Part shown: positions 60,225 through 64,000 of the stretch, in pieces
Position numbering within the stretch: the stretch's first letter is position 1
Layout of the letters: every line of letters begins with the position of its first letter
Source: Streptomyces sp. NBC_00250
GTDB lineage: Bacteria > Actinomycetota > Actinomycetes > Streptomycetales > Streptomycetaceae
Direction of reading: 5' to 3'
DNA length: 64,000 nucleotides
Assembly (NCBI RefSeq): GCF_036192275.1
Contig: NZ_CP108088.1
Location: 6,387,501-6,451,500, forward strand
Made by a program: the position numbers and the translations under genes
The notes under the pieces: model-generated
Database searches by the model: none
Told to the model about the DNA's origin: nothing
The model's input: the letters and a program-made list of their open reading frames with translations, nothing else

Positions 60225-61208
60225 CTACGAGCCCTGCGCGCCCACCACGCCCTGGAGCCGGGCCTTGATCGTGACGCCGTCGCGGTCCGTGCCCGCCGGC
60301 TTCACCAGGGCCGCCTGGTTGGACACCCACTCCTTGGTGACGGTGTTCTTGACCTCGCCGGTCAGCAGCGCCTTGACGTCGGGGCCGACCTTGGGCCGGT
60401 AGCCGGGCGCCGCCGTCTGCCGCTCGAAGAACCGCGTCGCGAAGAAGACGAACGCGCCGCCGTCCTTCGTCCGCAGCCCGAGGGGAGCGAAGTCGCCCTG
60501 GTCCGTGACCCGGTCGAGGTACTGGGTGGCGAGCCCCGGCCGCTTGGCGCCCTTCTGCCGCTCCTCCCGCAGGAGCGTCGTGTGCGCCCCCGCCGTGTAC
60601 GGCCCCGGCTGCCCGTCCTTCAGGAACGAGACGTACTCCTCGCCGAGGTCCTCGGGCGCGACCGCGAGCCCGTCGGCGTCCGCGGCGACCGGCACCGCGT
60701 ACCCGTCCTCCTCGGCGAACTCGGGCACCGCGGACGGGCTGGTGACCACCAGGTGGGCCACCTCCCACAGCTGCTGGGGCCCGTTGCGCACGAAGACCAG
60801 GAGCCAGCGCTGGTCGCCGCGGCCCTCGTCGGTGTCCCGGTTGGAGTCCGTGTCCGCGAGGAACCAGCGCGGCCAGCCCGCCTTGCGGGGCAGCACGAAG
60901 CGCGCGTCCGTCAGTTCGAGGGGCTGGTGGTTCGGGTTGCCGCCGGGGGCGGTCACCGCACGCGCGCGCAGACCCGCCTGGTTGATCTCCCCGAGCGGGC
61001 CGGTGACCCGGCCCGCGTCCAGGGCCGGGTCGTGGGCCTTGTCGGCCTTGTTGTAGGCGCTCGTGAAATCGGCGAGGGCCTGCGCCGCCTCGGCCTGCGT
61101 GGCCGGCGGCATCAGCGCGAGTTCGCCGTGCACCGTCACGCAGCCGCTCGCCGTCAGTGCAAGGACGGTCGCCGCCGCCGTCGCGGCGAGGAGCCGCGCG
61201 GGTCGCAT
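60225..61208 (-). CDS. Putative lipoprotein linked to the efe operon
   Basis: This 327-residue protein starts at ATG 61208 (MRPARLLAATAAATVLALT) with lipobox LTASGC (Cys23). The mature part looks beta-rich, with segments WPRWFLADTDS, QRWLLVFVRNGPQQLWEVAH and FAPLGLRTKDGGAFVFFATR; I do not recognise it. It begins 31 bases after the efeU stop on the same strand and is probably co-transcribed. It is not part of the core EfeUOB set. Confidence 0.75.
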   Translation of the reverse strand: MRPARLLAATAAATVLALTASGCVTVHGELALMPPATQAEAAQALADFTSAYNKADKAHDPALDAGRVTGPLGEINQAGLRARAVTAPGGNPNHQPLELTDARFVLPRKAGWPRWFLADTDSNRDTDEGRGDQRWLLVFVRNGPQQLWEVAHLVVTSPSAVPEFAEEDGYAVPVAADADGLAVAPEDLGEEYVSFLKDGQPGPYTAGAHTTLLREERQKGAKRPGLATQYLDRVTDQGDFAPLGLRTKDGGAFVFFATRFFERQTAAPGYRPKVGPDVKALLTGEVKNTVTKEWVSNQAALVKPAGTDRDGVTIKARLQGVVGAQGS

Positions 61209-61239
61209 GGATCCGGTGGACCGTCGTGCCGACAGCCGC

Positions 61240-62121
61240 TCAAGCGGTCGTCTCGGCGCTCGCCTCAGCGTCAGCCTTCTCATCGGTCGCCTTCTGCTTC
61301 TTCACCCGCACGGACGGACCCGACCCTATCGGGGCCAGGAACAGCGCGAGCGTCGGGACCAGATACAGCGCCCACACCGTGACCTGAAGGACCGTCGGGT
61401 TCGGCTGGAAGTTGAAGACGCCCTTGAGGAGCGTGCCGTACCAGCTGTCCGGCGGGATCGTCGCCGAGATGTCGAAGGCCTTGTTCGCGAGGCCGTCGAG
61501 GAAGCGGGCCTCCTGGAGGTCGTGCACGCCGTACGCGAGGACGCCCGCCGCCACCACGACCAGCATCCCGCCGGTCCAGGTGAAGAACGTGGCCAGGTTG
61601 ATCCTCAGCGCGCCCCGGTAGAACAGCCAGCCGAGGAGCACCGCCGTGGCCAGTCCGAGGAGGACACCGACCAGCGGGGCGGACGTGCCGTCCGAGGAGG
61701 CCCGGACCGACGCCCACACGAACAGCGCCGTCTCCAGGCCCTCGCGGCCCACCGCCAGGAAGGCGGTGGCGACCAGCGCGCCCGTGCCCATCTGAAGGGC
61801 CGCGTCCAGCTTGCCGTGCAGCTCGGCCTTGAGGTGCCGGGCCGTGCGCCGCATCCAGAAGACCATCCAGGTCACCAGGACGACCGCGACGATCGACAGC
61901 GAGCCGCCGAGCAGTTCCTGTGCCTCGAAGGTCAGCTCCTGGGAGCCGAATTCGAGACCGGCGCCGAAGGCGAGGGCCACGCCGACGGCCACGCCGATGC
62001 CGATCCAGATCGGCTTCAGCGCGTCCCGCCGGCCGGTCTTCACCAGATAGGCGATGAGGATGCAGACGACCAGGCTGGCCTCAAGGCCCTCGCGCAGGCC
62101 GATCAGATAGTTACCGAACAC
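61240..62121 (-). CDS. efeU: Ferrous iron permease EfeU (FTR1 family)
   Basis: This 293-residue, seven-helix membrane permease has two REGLE motifs, LREGLEASL near the start and GREGLETAL near residue 125, whose Glu residues conduct iron. RRTARHLKAELHGKLDAAL is the cytoplasmic loop. The C-terminus is acidic/basic and cytoplasmic. It imports iron after oxidation or reduction by EfeB/EfeO. It begins 30 bases after the efeB stop. Confidence 0.94.
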   Translation of the reverse strand: MFGNYLIGLREGLEASLVVCILIAYLVKTGRRDALKPIWIGIGVAVGVALAFGAGLEFGSQELTFEAQELLGGSLSIVAVVLVTWMVFWMRRTARHLKAELHGKLDAALQMGTGALVATAFLAVGREGLETALFVWASVRASSDGTSAPLVGVLLGLATAVLLGWLFYRGALRINLATFFTWTGGMLVVVAAGVLAYGVHDLQEARFLDGLANKAFDISATIPPDSWYGTLLKGVFNFQPNPTVLQVTVWALYLVPTLALFLAPIGSGPSVRVKKQKATDEKADAEASAETTA

Positions 62122-62151
62122 GCCGGTTCCCTCCCGGGGTTACGTGGAGCG

Positions 62152-63423
62152 TCACGCGAACAGCGCCCGGCCCCACCAGTCGTCCTTGTCCCGGACGCCC
62201 GGCGGGATCGCGAACAGCGCCGAACCCACGTGCTGGATGTACTCGTTGAGGACGTCGGCCCGCGACAGGGAGGTCTGCACCGGGATGAAGCCGGTCCGGA
62301 CGTCCTTCTGGTACGCCAGGAAGAACAGGCCCGCCTCCAGGCGGCCGAGTCCGTCGGTGCCGTCGGTGAAGGAGTAGCCGCGCCGCAGGATCGTCGCCCC
62401 GGCGTTGCTGTCCGGGTGGGCGAGCCGGACGTGCGAGTCGGGCTTCATCGCCTTCAGGAACGGCTCGTCGTGCTCCTTGGCCTTGCCGGCGGGCGCACCC
62501 TCGCGCTTGTCGCGGCCGAAGATGTCCTCCTGCTCGGCGAGCGGCGTACGGTCCCAGGTCTCGACGTTCATGCGGATGCGGCGGGCGACGAGGTACGAGC
62601 CGCCGTCCAGCCAGGCCGTGGCGCCCTCGGCGTCCTTGCCGGAGACCCACACGTGCTTCGCGAGCCGCTCGGTCTCGGTGCCCGCGATGTTGCGGGTGCC
62701 GTCCTTGAAGCCGAAGAGATTGCGGGGGGTCTGGGCGTCGGGGGTCGTCGAGGACGTCTTGCCGAAGCCCAGCTGCGACCAGCGCACCGCGACCTTGCCG
62801 AAGCCGATCCGCGCCAGGTTCCGGATGGCGTGCACGGCGACCTGCGGGTCGTCCGCGCACGCCTGCACGCACAGGTCGCCGCCGCTGCGCGCCGGATCCA
62901 GGTTGTCGCCCGGGAACTTGGGCAGCTCCACCAAGGCCCCGGGACGCTTGTCCTTCAGCCCGAAACGCCCGTCGAAGAGCGAGGGGCCGAAGCCGATCGT
63001 GAGGGTGAGACGGGAGGGCTTGAGGCCGAGGGCCTCGCCGGTGTCGTCCGGCGGAGCCTCCGGAAGACCGCCGTACGCGCCCTCGCCGACCTCGGCGCCG
63101 GCCGTCATGCGCTCGGCGGCCCGCGTCCAGTCCTTGAGGAGCTGGACCAGCTCGGCGCGGTCCGTCGTCTTCACGTCGAAGGCGGCGAAGTGCAGCCGGT
63201 CCTGGACCGCGGTGGCGATACCGGCCTGGTGCGGGCCGTGGAACGGCACGGCCGCCCCGCTGTCGGCGACCGGCACGGGGGTGTCCCCGTCCCGGCTCAG
63301 CAGCGCGGCGCCGCCGGCCGCGGCGGCACCGAGCGCGAGCCCGGCACCGCCCCAGCCGATGACCGTACGGCGGGAGGGCGCGTCGCCCTCGGCCGCCTGC
63401 TGCTCCTGGGTCTCCTCGGACAT
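62152..63423 (-). CDS. efeB: Dyp-type peroxidase / deferrochelatase EfeB
   Basis: The product is a 423-residue heme peroxidase exported by Tat. The signal is PSRRTVIGWGGAGLALGAA (about 16-34). The DyP motif is in LFGFKDGTRNIAG (GxxDG, about 224-236), with the proximal His in SHVRLAHPDSN, and an Arg of the distal site is in LVARRIRMNVETWD. In the Efe system EfeB handles iron oxidation or heme iron release in the periplasm. It begins 31 bases after the efeO stop. Confidence 0.94.
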   Translation of the reverse strand: MSEETQEQQAAEGDAPSRRTVIGWGGAGLALGAAAAGGAALLSRDGDTPVPVADSGAAVPFHGPHQAGIATAVQDRLHFAAFDVKTTDRAELVQLLKDWTRAAERMTAGAEVGEGAYGGLPEAPPDDTGEALGLKPSRLTLTIGFGPSLFDGRFGLKDKRPGALVELPKFPGDNLDPARSGGDLCVQACADDPQVAVHAIRNLARIGFGKVAVRWSQLGFGKTSSTTPDAQTPRNLFGFKDGTRNIAGTETERLAKHVWVSGKDAEGATAWLDGGSYLVARRIRMNVETWDRTPLAEQEDIFGRDKREGAPAGKAKEHDEPFLKAMKPDSHVRLAHPDSNAGATILRRGYSFTDGTDGLGRLEAGLFFLAYQKDVRTGFIPVQTSLSRADVLNEYIQHVGSALFAIPPGVRDKDDWWGRALFA

Positions 63424-63454
63424 GTCCGTCTCTCCGTCCCTGTTGGCTAGACGA

Positions 63455-64000
63455 TTACTTGACGACGGCGGCGGCGAGCTTGGAGAGCGGCTCGGCCAGC
63501 GCGTTGACGCCGTCCGACAGCTCCTTGCGCTCGGCCGGGGTGACCTTGTCGTACGAGGTGAAGACGTAGCTGGTCTTGTCCGTGCGGTACTTGTCGAGCA
63601 GCGCGCTCAGCGCGGCGAACTGCTTGTCCAGTTCGCCGACGAGCTTCGGGTCGTTCTTCGTGGCGACCGGCCGGAGCAGGTCGAAGGACTTCTGCGCGCC
63701 CTCGACGTTGGCCTTGAAGTCGACGAGGTCGGTGTGGGAGTAACGCTCCTCCTCGCCGGTGACCTTGCCGGTGGCGACCTCGTCGAGGAGCTCCTTGGCG
63801 CCGTTGGCCATCGAGGTCGGGGTGATCTCGGCCTTGCCGACCCGCTTCACCCAGTCCGCGAGGTCCTTGTCCAGGGTGTCGGCGAGGGTCTTCTCGGCGG
63901 GGCCGAGCTTCTTGTCCTTCCAGAGGGCCTTCTCCAGGCGGTGCCAGCCGGTCCAGTCCTTCGCCGGGTCCTGGCCGGCCTCCAGGCCGTCCTCGCGGAC
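63455..64000 (-). CDS. efeO: Iron uptake protein EfeO (partial, 5' end outside window)
   Basis: Reading on from the window end gives about 181 residues of the EfeO C-terminal imelysin (peptidase M75) domain, whose GxHxxE-type motif is GWHRLEKALWKDKKL. The remainder is helical (MANGAKELLDEVATGKVTGE, AALSALLDKYRTDKTSYVFT). EfeO binds iron outside the membrane and delivers it to EfeU. The 5' end and any upstream iron box lie beyond position 64000. It is the first gene visible of efeO-efeB-efeU. Confidence 0.92.
   Translation of the reverse strand, partial: VREDGLEAGQDPAKDWTGWHRLEKALWKDKKLGPAEKTLADTLDKDLADWVKRVGKAEITPTSMANGAKELLDEVATGKVTGEEERYSHTDLVDFKANVEGAQKSFDLLRPVATKNDPKLVGELDKQFAALSALLDKYRTDKTSYVFTSYDKVTPAERKELSDGVNALAEPLSKLAAAVVK

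Overview
The window is typical Streptomyces (high-GC actinomycete) chromosome. GC is very high with strong third-position G/C, GTG and TTG starts are common, many genes seem to have little or no leader, and several gene neighbourhoods are characteristic of the genus (XRE-DUF397-ATPase sets, DmdR/IdeR iron box, dense two-component systems, Tat-exported enzymes). I see no tRNA, rRNA, insertion sequence, phage or CRISPR array. The one confident RNA gene is RNase P RNA (37386..37788).

Layout. 0.2-8.3 kb: envelope lipoproteins, an F420-type LLM oxidoreductase, a cell-wall amidase, and a scar where two divergent genes of an ATPase/XRE/DUF397 set have both lost their 5' halves. 8.4-10.8 kb: an orphan DUF4157 protein of the kind loaded into extracellular contractile injection systems (eCIS). 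11.7-15.1 kb: a two-domain acyl-CoA dehydrogenase and an SCP-x type thiolase. 15.2-21.7 kb: an MFS exporter, a secreted PLD-like protein, and an ABC transporter/sensor kinase/response regulator set. 22.0-24.9 kb: a MaoC hydratase, a zinc alcohol dehydrogenase and an SDR. 26.5-31 kb: an iron-box-controlled siderophore-binding lipoprotein, then the conserved Nif3 / zinc-ribbon / RNase H-phosphatase operon. 31-43.6 kb: housekeeping and regulatory genes (KDPG aldolase, YaaA, RNB ribonuclease, MerR, Uma2, rnpB, Lrp, SMP-30, VOC, SMI1, WYL). 43.6-44.6 kb: a gene-free 0.8-kb imperfect inverted repeat. 44.6-48 kb: an R61-type DD-peptidase divergent from a kinase/regulator pair. 48-60 kb: assorted metabolic and regulatory genes (PhoD, Gfo/Idh, Bcr-type MFS, hemerythrin, Rsm22, dimethylargininase, TetR, prim-pol). 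60-64 kb: an efeO-efeB-efeU ferrous-iron uptake operon with an extra lipoprotein gene; efeO runs off the end.

The best-supported functional theme is dispersed. The LLM oxidoreductase (1.8 kb), the FadE34-like dehydrogenase/thiolase pair (11.7 kb) and the MaoC/ADH/SDR operon (22 kb) resemble members of the actinobacterial cholesterol-catabolism set. All three loci carry the palindrome CTGAC-N5-GTCAG just upstream, and the latter two also carry a KstR-like box (TNNAACNNGTTNNA). They are probably one regulon under two repressors.

The most unusual structural element is the long inverted repeat at 43674..44487, with nested terminal hairpins. Many intergenic regions and two gene ends also carry short tandem arrays of unrelated units, including two where a stop codon lies inside the duplicated unit and one where each unit carries a ribosome-binding site plus ATG.
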